Shown here: positions 1 to 9,900 of the stretch, piece by piece
How positions within the stretch are numbered: position 1 is the first letter of the stretch
How the letters are laid out: every line of letters starts with the position of its first letter
DNA from: Dioscorea cayenensis subsp. rotundata
Taxonomy: Eukaryota > Streptophyta > Magnoliopsida > Dioscoreales > Dioscoreaceae
Assembly: GCF_009730915.1 (NCBI RefSeq)
Contig: NW_024088478.1
Location: forward strand, 1-64,000
Direction of reading: 5' to 3'
Length of the DNA: 64,000 bases
Notes under the pieces: generated by a model
Databases searched by the model: none
The model's input: the letters and a program-made list of their open reading frames with translations, nothing else
Told to the model about the DNA's origin: nothing
Program-made: the position numbers and the translations under genes

Positions 1-1310
1 AAATTATGAGAAGTCAGCCAGGCTATTCAAGAGCTGATTTGCTTTTGGCATATGCTGTTGCAGTAGCAGCTGCTTTAAGTGTTTCAAATCCCTTCATTAT
101 GCAGTATGAGGCAGTTAGCGGCACATCAGACACTAAGGATCAAGAAGAGAAGAAAGACGAAAAGCCAGACACTGACAAAATGAAAGACAAAATGGAAAAA
201 CAGCTCCGGAAAAAGGAAAAAGCCACAGCTAGAGATGCCCGTTCAAGGTTCTGCAATCCAAGTAGTGATGCATTGACTGTCGCACATGCTTTGCAACTCT
301 TTGAGCTTGCCGATGACCGTTCCTCATTTTGCAAGACCAGCGCACTGCACTTCAAAACTATGGAGGAGATGTCTAAATTAAGGAAGCAATTGCTGCAACT
401 GGTGTTCTACCAAAGTAAAGTATGCGAAGAGTTCTCTTGGAGACATGGGAGGATCGATGATGTTGAGCTCTCATGGCGGAAGTATCCTGAAAAGCAACCT
501 CTGCTGATGAATGAAGAGAAGGTGTTGGGGCAGGCTATCTGTGCTGGCTGGGCCGATCGGGTTGCCAAGCGTATTCGAGCAGTTTCAAACTCATTTGATA
601 AAGATCAGAAAGTACGTGCTCCTCGGTACGAATCATGTGCCTTGAAGGATACTGTCTTTCTCCACCGATGGTCCTCTACTTCTCAATCAGCACCGGAGTT
701 TGTTGTCTATACTGAACTCCTCTGCAGTAAACGGCCATACATGCATGGAGTGACTGCTGTGAATGCTGATTGGCTCGTCAAATATGCTAGCCCGCTTTGC
801 AACTTTTCAGCGCCTCTGACAGATCCAAAACCATATTATGATCCTCAGATTGATCAGGTATTATGTTGGGTGAGTCCTACATTCGGGCCGCATAACTGGC
901 AGCTCCCTTTGCATAGTTTACCAATCAAGAATGACGCCCTTCGGGTATCTGTTTTTGCTTTGGCTTTACTTGAAGGCAATGTGTTGCCTTGCCTGAAACC
1001 TGCCCAGAAGTTCTTAGCCGCATCGCCGTCAATCATTTTAAGACCGGGAGCTTTGAGTCAGAGAAGAGTTGGAGATTTGCTAAACCGATTGAGGATCAGA
1101 TCGAGAACGATCGATAGCCGCGCAATGTTGCGGGAAATATGGAGTGAAAACCCTCAGTTTTTGCATGCAGAAATCCAGCAATGGTTCCAAGAGAAATTTC
1201 ATGACTGTTTTGCTGAAATTTGGGAAAAGATGCTTGAAGAGATCAAGTTGGAATGCCATGAACTCTTTCTCAAAAACATAAAGAAAGACAAGAAGATAAA
1301 GAAACACTGA
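1..1310 (+). CDS. DEAH13: DEAH13/DHX37-type DEAH-box RNA helicase, C-terminal part (5' end outside window)
   Basis: The open frame enters from the left edge (frame from base 3) and runs 436 codons to TGA at 1308-1310 with no intron. The protein shows the helicase-associated region of DEAH helicases: an alanine-rich start (DLLLAYAVAVAAALSVSNPF), a charged Lys/Glu linker at about residues 45-80, then the OB-fold part with FVVYTELLCSKRPYMHGVTA and a tail with ASPSIILRPGAL and AEIQQWFQEKF. The catalytic RecA domains lie outside the window. The family (yeast Dhr1/Ecm16, human DHX37, plant DEAH13/FAS4) acts in the nucleolus, remodelling the U3 snoRNA-pre-rRNA duplex in 40S maturation. The frame is intact, so this is the working copy. 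Only about 13 bases of its own 3' flank remain before Lon-derived sequence begins; the original 3' flank now lies behind the second tail at 5114. Assignment to DEAH13 rather than another DEAH helicase is from tail similarity. Confidence 0.83.
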   Translation, partial: IMRSQPGYSRADLLLAYAVAVAAALSVSNPFIMQYEAVSGTSDTKDQEEKKDEKPDTDKMKDKMEKQLRKKEKATARDARSRFCNPSSDALTVAHALQLFELADDRSSFCKTSALHFKTMEEMSKLRKQLLQLVFYQSKVCEEFSWRHGRIDDVELSWRKYPEKQPLLMNEEKVLGQAICAGWADRVAKRIRAVSNSFDKDQKVRAPRYESCALKDTVFLHRWSSTSQSAPEFVVYTELLCSKRPYMHGVTAVNADWLVKYASPLCNFSAPLTDPKPYYDPQIDQVLCWVSPTFGPHNWQLPLHSLPIKNDALRVSVFALALLEGNVLPCLKPAQKFLAASPSIILRPGALSQRRVGDLLNRLRIRSRTIDSRAMLREIWSENPQFLHAEIQQWFQEKFHDCFAEIWEKMLEEIKLECHELFLKNIKKDKKIKKH

Positions 1311-1317
1311 AATCTAA

Positions 1318-4300
1318 TGTTTCCAATGGAGGCCAAGGCAGTGGAAGAGGTGGAGAACGCTGCTGGTGGCGCAGAGGGGGAGGCCGAGTCGAAATCGTCA
1401 TCGGAATCCTCGGCCAGAGGATTATCTAACGGTTAGAGCTCCACTTCTCTTTTGCAAAAGTTCATTTTTTTTAATTGGTTTAATGGCTGGCTAACTTTTT
1501 TGGAATTTTATTGCATGGAGTTTGGGGTCTTGATTAGGTGGGTGTTTTTCCTCCCTTGATAGAAAAGATTAGATTAGTATTGAATTTCTATTGATTTTTA
1601 TGTTTTGGGCTTTTGTGTATTGCAGAAAAGTTTACTCTTTCACATTGAAAACTAAAGCCTCACCATATATAAAGAATGCTGCATTAGTGCATCCTAATTT
1701 TCACAGGCAAAAGTTCTTGTGTACTTTTATTTTTTTATTTTTTTATTTTTTTCTCTGTAAAAATATTCTACTTTATATCTCTTTGGTTATCGGCATCATA
1801 TTGTATCAAGCAGATGTATTTATTTAGCTGGTAACTATTTGATTTAATACTTATGTGAATTTCTCATTTTAGAATTTGGGGTTGTTTGGCAATCTTGATA
1901 TGGAATAATGCTGCGTGGCAATAGTTTCATTAATTCATGCGGCATTTCAAAGAGGCCAAAAATTGAACTAAATTGTGATAATTTATTGTGTTCGTCTCTG
2001 TTGAATCTTTTCTCCACAAATTCATTTTTATCGGTGCCTGGCTTCTTTAATTGCTTGATTATGAATACAAATTTTATTTGAGATGGACGTTGCACACATT
2101 TGGCATTGCCTTAGGTTTGGAAGGAGGAAATTCTACTAGGCTGTTTCTGAATGGAATGTGTATCAATACATTAAGAACTGGTCTGAGCCAACTGTTTGTA
2201 CCCCCCATTGTGACAGCCCTCTAAACATGTTCTTTGCTGGTTTGCATCCTTTTTTTTCCCTTGTTAATGAGCCTTCTAGCAAACTAACATGTTTTCTGCC
2301 ATGATATTTAACGACCTTTTTCTTGAAGCAGGTCATAGCATTGCCATTGGCGCACAGACCATTGTTTCCTGGATTTTACATGCCAATGTATGTGAAGGTA
2401 TGCTATCAGTTCTTAACTCCTTTAATCAAACTGAATATGCAGTGTTGGTATTATTTCTTGTTAGGTCAGAACCTTTTTTAACCATCTGAATGTTATGGTT
2501 TCTGTCATACTTTTGCAAAGTATTTACTGTTGTGTTATTGTTGAAAAGTTGACTTTAGTATTTTAGCTACATTGATAATGTTTATTGTGCCATTTGCTCT
2601 TCATTGCCCATGATCACTAGTTTACTTACTAGTTTATGTAGATTTGTTTGCTTAACTTGTAGTGTGTTTCATTTTTTGCTTTTAGTTCATATGTAAACCA
2701 TGAACCCTTTTCCTTGTAAAAATTTGATGCTTTGCTAGATTTAAGGTCAAATAGTAGTCTTGTACATGGTTTTGTCTCACTAATAGCCTCTTGTTGTAGG
2801 ATAAGCCATATGATAAAGACGATGATGACATAAAGGCAACCTCCTTTGTAGTGATAACAACATTAAGGGATGTTCTGAAGACTAGTTCGCTGTGGAGAGA
2901 TCATGTTCAAACTTATACTCAGGTACTGCAATATTAGGTAAATGTTATTTTCTTGTATTCCCATTGCTTCTTACGCAACAAAATTTTTAGTCTACAATTG
3001 CCATGTTCTGAGGCATGCATGTTGGCTAGATTTATGAATTTTATTGTTCTATGGGCATCACATGTATTAGTCTTGTGCTTGTATTGGAGTTATGCAGATG
3101 CATGTTCTGCAGTTTATAGTTCCCATATGTGTTAGCTCATTGATAATTCTACCTTTTTATTACTCTTTTTTGTGGTAGGGGTAGGTGGTTCCTTTGTTGG
3201 GACTCCTTACACTTCACATGTTCTTGAATGCTATAACACTGAATTTAGCTTCTATGACACACTGAATTTTTTGTGGCACCATTGGCATGTAAATTGGGAC
3301 TTGTGGGTTCAAGAATATGTTCTAATTGCTCTTTCTGACAATTACAGCATATTGGTGATTTCAACTTCCAAGGCTAGCTGACTTTGGGGCTGCTATTTCT
3401 GGGGCTAACAAGTTGCTTTGCCAGCAAGCGCTTGAAGAATTAGTTGTAAGTTATTCAAGCTGTAAATCATTATTATTATTGTTGTTGTTGTTGTTGCTGC
3501 TATTGTTGTTGCTGCTATTATTGATATGTGTTTGGTTGCTTGGGAGATCACATGAGCAGCCTGTAGGATAAAATGAAGACCGAGAAGGGGTTTTTATTTT
3601 GAAGATTGTGATGTGCCCTTCTCAGCAATTTTTCATGTTTTTAGATAATTAAATGAAAACTGGTGTAGTTTTGCTTGGAAATGGGGCTGTAATGCTCAAA
3701 TCCCATAACCAAAACCCTTGTTTGGCTTTTGCTAAGTCTGAAGCCAAACTGTAACAATTTAGTTTTGATATCTGATTCTTTCGGGTTTAAAACGAACTAG
3801 CTGTTTGTATGGCTTGAAACATCCTTACACTCCTTAAATACATAGTAACTTGAAATTGTCTAATATGCATTAACCACTTGCCATGGGTCTCATGTTTTTA
3901 ATCTTTTGCTGGTGTGTATGGAGGACTACTCTTAACTTCTGCATTCTTTACTTATCCTCGAGCAATATTTTTAAAAAGCTTGTGCTTAATTTAATGCTAT
4001 ATATTTGCCAGGTTTACAAGCAGTTGAAGTTGACTCTAGAATTGGTAAAGAAGGAAATGGAGACTATTCTTTTCCACTAGTGTTTTCTCTTCTTTACAGG
4101 TTTGTGCATAATTTTGTGTATCTATTGTTCTATCATAGGAATCTATTGTGAAAGCTATTGACGAAAAAAAAAAAGTGGTGAGCGAAGGCGCTATCTATCT
4201 GTTAAATGAGCAACTTCAAGCAATAAAAAAGGTATGCTCTTTTGCTATCTTCCAGATGAATATAGCAGACTTTTTATGGTCCTTGATCAGGAAAAGTGCT

Positions 4301-4821
4301 CGATTTTGAATCACATGATGATTTATTGTGCCTCGTATATCATACATGATGGCGTATTTTTCATGTAACCGGTCTGCTACATTTCATCAGTGTTCAGTTC
4401 AAATGCTTGATAAGTTAATTTTATTTTCCTTAATCGAGGAGCTGGGTTTAGAAACAGATGACAAGAAAGCTCTTTCTGGTTATTTAGTTCTGGGACACTT
4501 TGGCAACATCATTGATGAGCAGTTTTTTTTTTTTTGGGTATAATTCCCTGAACAACCTCTCTACTTTTTCAAACATGCCTTTTTAGGGCGTTACTTCAAA
4601 TTGGAATATTTTAATCTCTTTTCTACTTTTAAGTGAATCATGTCAGATGACTCACTTAAAAGCAGCAGAGGGACTAAAATATTACAATTTGAAGTAAAAG
4701 ACTAACATGATAAATTTGAAAAAAATAGAAAAATTATATATTTAGAGAATTATACTACATTGTTTTCATACGGTGATGAATTCTTGACATGGTATGACTT
4801 TTCTGATGTTTTGTCTCAGCA
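1318..4821 (+). pseudogene. Partial, decayed duplicate of the 5' half of LON1
   Basis: This stretch aligns nearly base for base, introns included, with 7150-11107 of the intact LON1 gene. Recognisable exon relics are exon 1 tail (1326-1420), exon 2 (2332-2397), exon 6 (2800-2922), exon 7 (3348-3445), exon 8 (from 4012), exon 9 (4139-4231) and exon 10 (4439-4478). Exon 2 with its upstream intron differs from the intact copy at only about three positions in 118, so the duplication is fairly recent. It cannot encode Lon. Promoter, presequence and first half of exon 1 are missing; a 14-nt deletion shifts exon 1 into a stop; exons 3-5 are gone; exon 7 has lost one T; a 27-nt deletion removed the exon 8 splice donor; and a MITE sits in intron 10. 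Many splice sites are intact, so it may be transcribed and partly spliced as downstream sequence of DEAH13. Confidence 0.92.
4538..4755. mobile_element. Foldback MITE of about 218 bp in the Lon pseudogene
   Basis: The ends read GTATAATTC and GAATTATAC. The left half (TTACTTCAAATTGGAATATT region) is the imperfect reverse complement of the right half (AATATTACAATTTGAAGTAA), giving terminal inverted repeats of roughly 100 bp around a short centre. The paralogous site in intact LON1 (near 11041-11050) lacks it and reads CAGTTATTG, so this is an insertion. A T-run precedes the left end. I cannot define a clean target-site duplication, so the superfamily stays open. Confidence 0.75.
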
Positions 4822-4827
4822 AAGTTC
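4822..4827. other. Tandem-duplication breakpoint between Lon exon 11 and the DEAH13 tail
   Basis: Left of this point the sequence follows LON1 up to the first bases of exon 11 (compare 11101-11113). Right of it the sequence follows the DEAH13 last exon (compare 1008 onward). The six bases AAGTTC are present at the junction and at both parental sites (11108-11113 and 1008-1013), a typical microhomology junction. Confidence 0.88.
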
Positions 4828-5113
4828 TTAGCCGCGTCGTCTTCCATTATTTTAAGACCAGAAGCTTTGAGTCAGAGAAGAGTCGGAGATTTGCTAAACC
4901 GATTGAAGATTGTATCAAGAACGATCGATAGATAGCTGTGCTATGTTGCGGGAAATATGGAGTGAAAAACTACAGTTATTGTATGCAGAAATCCAACAAT
5001 GGTTTCAACTGTTTCAAGAGAAATTTCATGACTGTTTCGCTGAAATTTGGGCAAAGATGCTTGAAGAGGTCAAAATAAAGAAAGATAAGAAGAAGATTTA
5101 TAAGAAACAATGA
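4828..5113 (+). pseudogene. Second, broken copy of the DEAH13 C-terminal tail
   Basis: This stretch matches 1014-1310 of the intact helicase tail. It has lost everything upstream and contains an extra ATAG near 4929 that shifts the frame, plus a 9-nt in-frame insertion giving FQLFQ in place of FQ. An in-frame relic reads MLREIWSEKLQLLYAEIQQW and ends at TGA 5111-5113. It has no promoter or start of its own. The DNA right after it (5114 on) is presumably the original DEAH13 3' flank, because the intact copy lost its own 3' flank by deletion. Confidence 0.9.
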
Positions 5114-5955
5114 AATCTTATGTTTCTTTGTTGATTCTGTGAACATTATCCTTGTGTTATGTTTTCTTGTACCCTTAATTCCATATGATATGATTAGAGC
5201 TACACATATAATTTCTTTTATCCTTTTATGTAAAATTAGTATTTATACATGCATAAATTATTTCAATCTACTGAAAACATATTCATTAGTTAAAACTAAA
5301 AGGTAATTTTAATATTTTATTGAGAACGGAGACTCACTCACTAATACATCTCGATATCTATTTGTATTTTAATACCTCCACTAAATGGGAAGTGCTTGTT
5401 GTAATATATATATATATATATATGTATGTATATGAAGATTGGTATTCTAAAGATGTTTCGTAGATAAGTTATCTATGAATGTTTCGCTATCAGTGTTGGG
5501 TTTAAATTCAACTGTTAACATTATTTATTCTATTGATAGTGATTTTTTAACGATGCTGTAAAACACTATTGAGGCGGAATGTCGGTTGATTAATATTTTT
5601 ATAAAATCAGTATAGAAAAAAAAGATGAATATTATTTTTATCTCAATCATCCCATTTTTATCACAAAAAAATAAAAAAAAAAAAATCTCACACATCGATC
5701 TTTATTTACGCTCTCTCCTGCCCAAATTGGTCATCTATGGACATTGCACATTGCTCACTGTTCCTACTTCATGATTTGCCCTTGTTCATGATGTTTTTCA
5801 CAAACACATCCCTCTTATCGGGTTTCGGATCCGGGTTTGGTCACTTTTGTTGTATATCTTGATTTCGGATCCAATAAATGCTCAAAATAAAATCCTATCC
5901 TAAATTTAGTATTACGTCTATATTTAAACTCATTTTAATATTTTTTTTTCAATAA
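5114..5955. other. AT-rich intergenic DNA with a (TA)n tract
   Basis: I see no coding potential. An AT dinucleotide run lies at about 5405-5422, A-rich runs at 5637-5690, and a GGATCC-containing patch near 5826-5874 that recurs in similar form at 6714-6745. The first 100-200 bases probably held the original DEAH13 3' UTR and poly(A) site. Confidence 0.5.
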
Positions 5956-6646
5956 TCACATATATATGTATATATATTAAAGTAGAAAAGTCTTATGCCA
6001 CATGTTAAGCTAATATTAAAATATTTATAATTATCTTTAATTTTGTACCAAAACTTTTAAAACAAATTATAATTTCAAACATATTTATAATTTAAAAAAA
6101 TATTAATGATTTCATAAATTGATGAAACTTTAATGTAAAAATGAACTTCAATTAATTGTAGTTTATTAGAGAGGTTATATTGCAATAACTTAAAAATATT
6201 TATAATTTAGTTCTAAATTAATTATAAATTATTAAAAGGATTGTCTTGCTAAACCATAAAATGCATTTGTAATTTAGTTTTAAATTAATTATGATTTATT
6301 GAATAGAGCAGATTATAAATAATATGTAGCATGAATTTATCTTTTATATATGATTTTATTATGTTGTATTTTATTAATTTACAAACGATAAATATTTTCT
6401 TTATCACTTTTAACTCTATTTGACTAAAAACTCACTAACAGAATCATTCATAATAATAATAATGAGAGAATTTATAAATAATTTTTAAAATTTAGATTAA
6501 ATGTATTGTTTTTAAAAATTTGAATAATAATATACTTACTTAAATTGTAAATATTATTATCAAAATCATGACAATTATGTTAGGTGCAAATATCATTATT
6601 AACACATGTTTATCTCTTCCGTGTATAGCTCGGGTATAACACTAGT
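5956..6646 (+). mobile_element. Possible degenerate non-autonomous Helitron
   Basis: The left end begins A|TC followed by an AT stretch (TCACATATATATG). The right end has an imperfect hairpin (CCGTG...CTCGG, one mismatch) about 10 bases before a terminal CTAGT, matching the CTRRT rule for Helitron 3' ends. The interior is AT-rich without a frame. The base after CTAGT is C rather than the T expected at a Helitron target. This and the mismatched stem make the call tentative. Confidence 0.38.
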
Positions 6647-6779
6647 CGATTTAATAAATAGCAAGTAAATTGATATGACCTATACTGTAATCCTCATATA
6701 AAATACTATTATCGGATCCGGATCTAGATACTATAAAATCCGACCCGACTTGAACAAAGGGACATGCTTGTCTTTATTG

Positions 6780-6942
6780 AAAAGAAACATGCTTTAGTGT
6801 CAATTCGTTTCTCTTCCAAACTGAGGGTTTTAGGAGGGTTTCTCTTCCAAAGGTCTCGCCTTTGCTTCAAACCCTAAATTTCCCCACCAATCGTGGTCAA
6901 AATCCAGTTTTTGATCGATTTTTCCGGCAATCTCCAGCACAA
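6780..6942 (+). promoter_or_regulatory. LON1 proximal promoter and 5' leader with a telo-box
   Basis: This is the 160 bases before the LON1 start codon. The motif AAACCCTAA at 6869-6877 is a telo-box, a plant element frequent near start sites of growth- and translation-related genes. No convincing TATA box is visible. The pseudogene copy at 1318 lacks this whole block. Confidence 0.5.
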
Positions 6943-9900
6943 ATGCTGAAGGTCCTCTCGCTTTCCTGTTTGCAAGGTCGGTTTCGGACCCCACCGACGA
7001 GGTTACCTCACAGTTATTGGAACGGAGTCGATTCTAGGTCTCCTTTGAGCCGAGGTTTTGAGGTCTTTGAGAAGTGGTGATGGTGCAAACGCTGTGTATT
7101 ATAGAAGGGTTTTCTTCTGCTCGGAGTCCGGCGGCGGGGGTGATCAGCCAATGGAAGCCAAGGCGGTGGAGGAGGTAGAGGCCGAGTCAAAAGCGTCATC
7201 GGCCATAGTACCGACTAATCCTCGGCCAGAGGATTATCTAACGGTTAGAGCTCCACTTCGCTTTCGCAAAAGTTCATTTTTTATTTTTAAATTGGTTTTA
7301 TGGCTGGCTAACTTTTTTGCAATTTTATTGCATGGAGTTTGTGATCTTGATTAGGTGGGTGTTTTTCCTCCCTTGATAGAAAGATTAGAACTAAATTATG
7401 ATAATCCATTGTATTTGTCATTTTAGAATTTGGGTTTGGTTGGCAATCTTGATATGGAATAATGCTGCGTGGCAATAGTGGCATTAATTCATGTGGCATT
7501 TCAAAGAGGCCAAAAATTGAACTAAATTATGATAATCCATTGTATTTGTCCTTGTTGAATTTATTCTCCTCAAATTCATTTTTATTGGTGCCTGGCTTCT
7601 TCTTAAATTGCTTGATTATGAAAACAAATTTTATTTGAGATGGACATTGCACACATTTGGTATTGCCTTAGGTTTGGAAGGAGGAAATGCTACTGGGATG
7701 TTTCTGAATGGAATGTGTATCAATATGTTTAGAACTGGTCTGAGCCAACTGTTTGTACCCCCCTTTGTGACAGCCCTCTAAACATGTTCTTTGCTGGTTT
7801 GCATCCTTTTTTTTTTCCTTGTTAATGAGCCTTCTAGCAAACTAACATGTTTTCTTCCATCATATTTAACGACCTTTTTCTTGAAGCAGGTCATAGCATT
7901 GCCATTGGCGCACAGACCATTGTTTCCTGGATTTTACATGCCAATCTATGTGAAGGTATGCTATCAGTTCTTCTTAACTCCTTGAATCAAAATGAATATG
8001 CAGTGTTGGTATGGTTTCTTGTTAGGTCATGGTTGCTGTCATACTTATGCAAAGTATTTACTGTTCTCTTGCGTCATTGTTGAAAAGTTTTGACTTTATT
8101 ATTTTAGCTACATCAATAATTTTTATTGTGCCTTTGCTCTTCATTGCCTATGATCACTGGTTTGCTTATGAGTCAGTACTTGTACAAGTTCCATTTAACA
8201 AATATCAAATTTAGTCGTCTTCCATTCTCAATTCCTCATCACTTCCGGTGGATTAATTGAATTTAGTGCCATCATTGTAATACTAATACCATTTCTTTCA
8301 AACAATTTGTTTTATGCCTTCATGATCTTTTTCTTGAATCAGTTGAATGATAGTGTGCAAGTTCTTGTCTGCAAATTTATGCTATGATTTTAATGCGCTT
8401 GTTCTGGAACCATTAGGATTTGCTTTCATACAATTTAACAATTACATCTCCTCTTATCTTTCGTAAATTTTGACCTCTTCCTCCAGGATGCTAAACTACT
8501 GGAAGCTTTAGTTGAAAATCGCAAAAGGTCAATCCCGTATGCTGGTGCATTTCTTCTTAAGGATGATCCAGCAACTGATTCTAGCCTTGGATCAGGTTCT
8601 GATTCAGAGAAAAGTGTTTACGAGCTTAAAGGAAAGGAATTGTACAAACGACTTCATGAAGTTGGTACCCTGGCTCAGGTAGGTATATTGCCTTTCCTGC
8701 CTGGATGTTAGTTGTATTGGTACTTTACTAGATGCTGTACTAGCTAACTGTCATTTACTAATGCCATTTTTATCATTTGTTTTCTCTAGATAACCAGTAT
8801 TCAAGGAGATCAGGTGGTTCTCATTGGACATCGGCGTCTGCGGATAACGGAGATGGTAATTTGCTTCTCTAAAATATGGCACTCCAGCTGTTTTAATTAT
8901 TTCTTTCTGGTGAGGAGTGGTAATATGCTCATTTCCTTAAAAATTATGCTCCTTGCAGGTTGATGAGGATCCCCTTACTGTAAAAGTTGATCATCTAAAG
9001 GTTTGCTATTTCACCATTATTAACCACAGCTTCTAAGTGTAACTGTTCAAACATTACATTTGTAGAAGCACATGTTTCTGTGTAATTTTAGCCGTTCTTT
9101 GTTTTATACATTTTTTTTAATCTACTTTGGCTAGTGAACTTTCCTCCATTTACTTACTAGTTTATGCAGATTTGTTTACTTAACTAGAAGTGTGTTTCAT
9201 TTTTTTTTGCTTTAGTTCATATGTAAACCATGAACCCTTTTCCATGTAAAAGTTTGATGCTTTGCTAGATATAAGGTCAAATAGTAGTCTTGTAAATGGT
9301 TTTGTCTCACTAATAGCTTCTTGTTGTAGGATAAGCCATACGATAAAGATGATGATGTCATCAAAGCGACCTCCTTTGAAGTGATATCAACGTTAAGGGA
9401 TGTTCTGAAGACTAGTTCGCTCTGGAGAGATCATGTTCAAACTTATACTCAGGTACTGCTATATTTGTCAAATGTTATTTTCTTGTATTCCCATTGCATC
9501 TTTCGCAAACAAAATTTTTACCATTGCCATGTTCCGAGGTGTGCAAATTTGGCTAGATTTATGAATTTTATTGTACTATAGTCATCACATGTATTAGTCT
9601 TGTGCTTGTATTGGAGTTATGCAGATGCATGTTCTGCAGTTTATAGTTCTCATATGTGTTAGCTCATTGATAATTCAACCTTTTTATTTTCTTTTTTGTG
9701 GTAGGGGTAGGTGGTTCCTTTGTTGGGACTTCTTACACTTTCACATGTTCTTGAATGCGATAATACCAAATTTAACTTCTATGACGCACTGATTTTACTG
9801 TGGCACCATCAGCATGCAAATTGGGGTTTGTGGGTTCAACTATATGTTCTAATTGCTCTTTCTTACAATTACAGCATATTGGTGATTTCAACTTTCCAAG

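Noticed and set aside
1318-4821. A second functional Lon gene
   Set aside because: It has no promoter or presequence, lacks exons 3-5, has frame-shifting indels in exons 1 and 7, and stops at exon 10; there is no AAA+ or protease domain.
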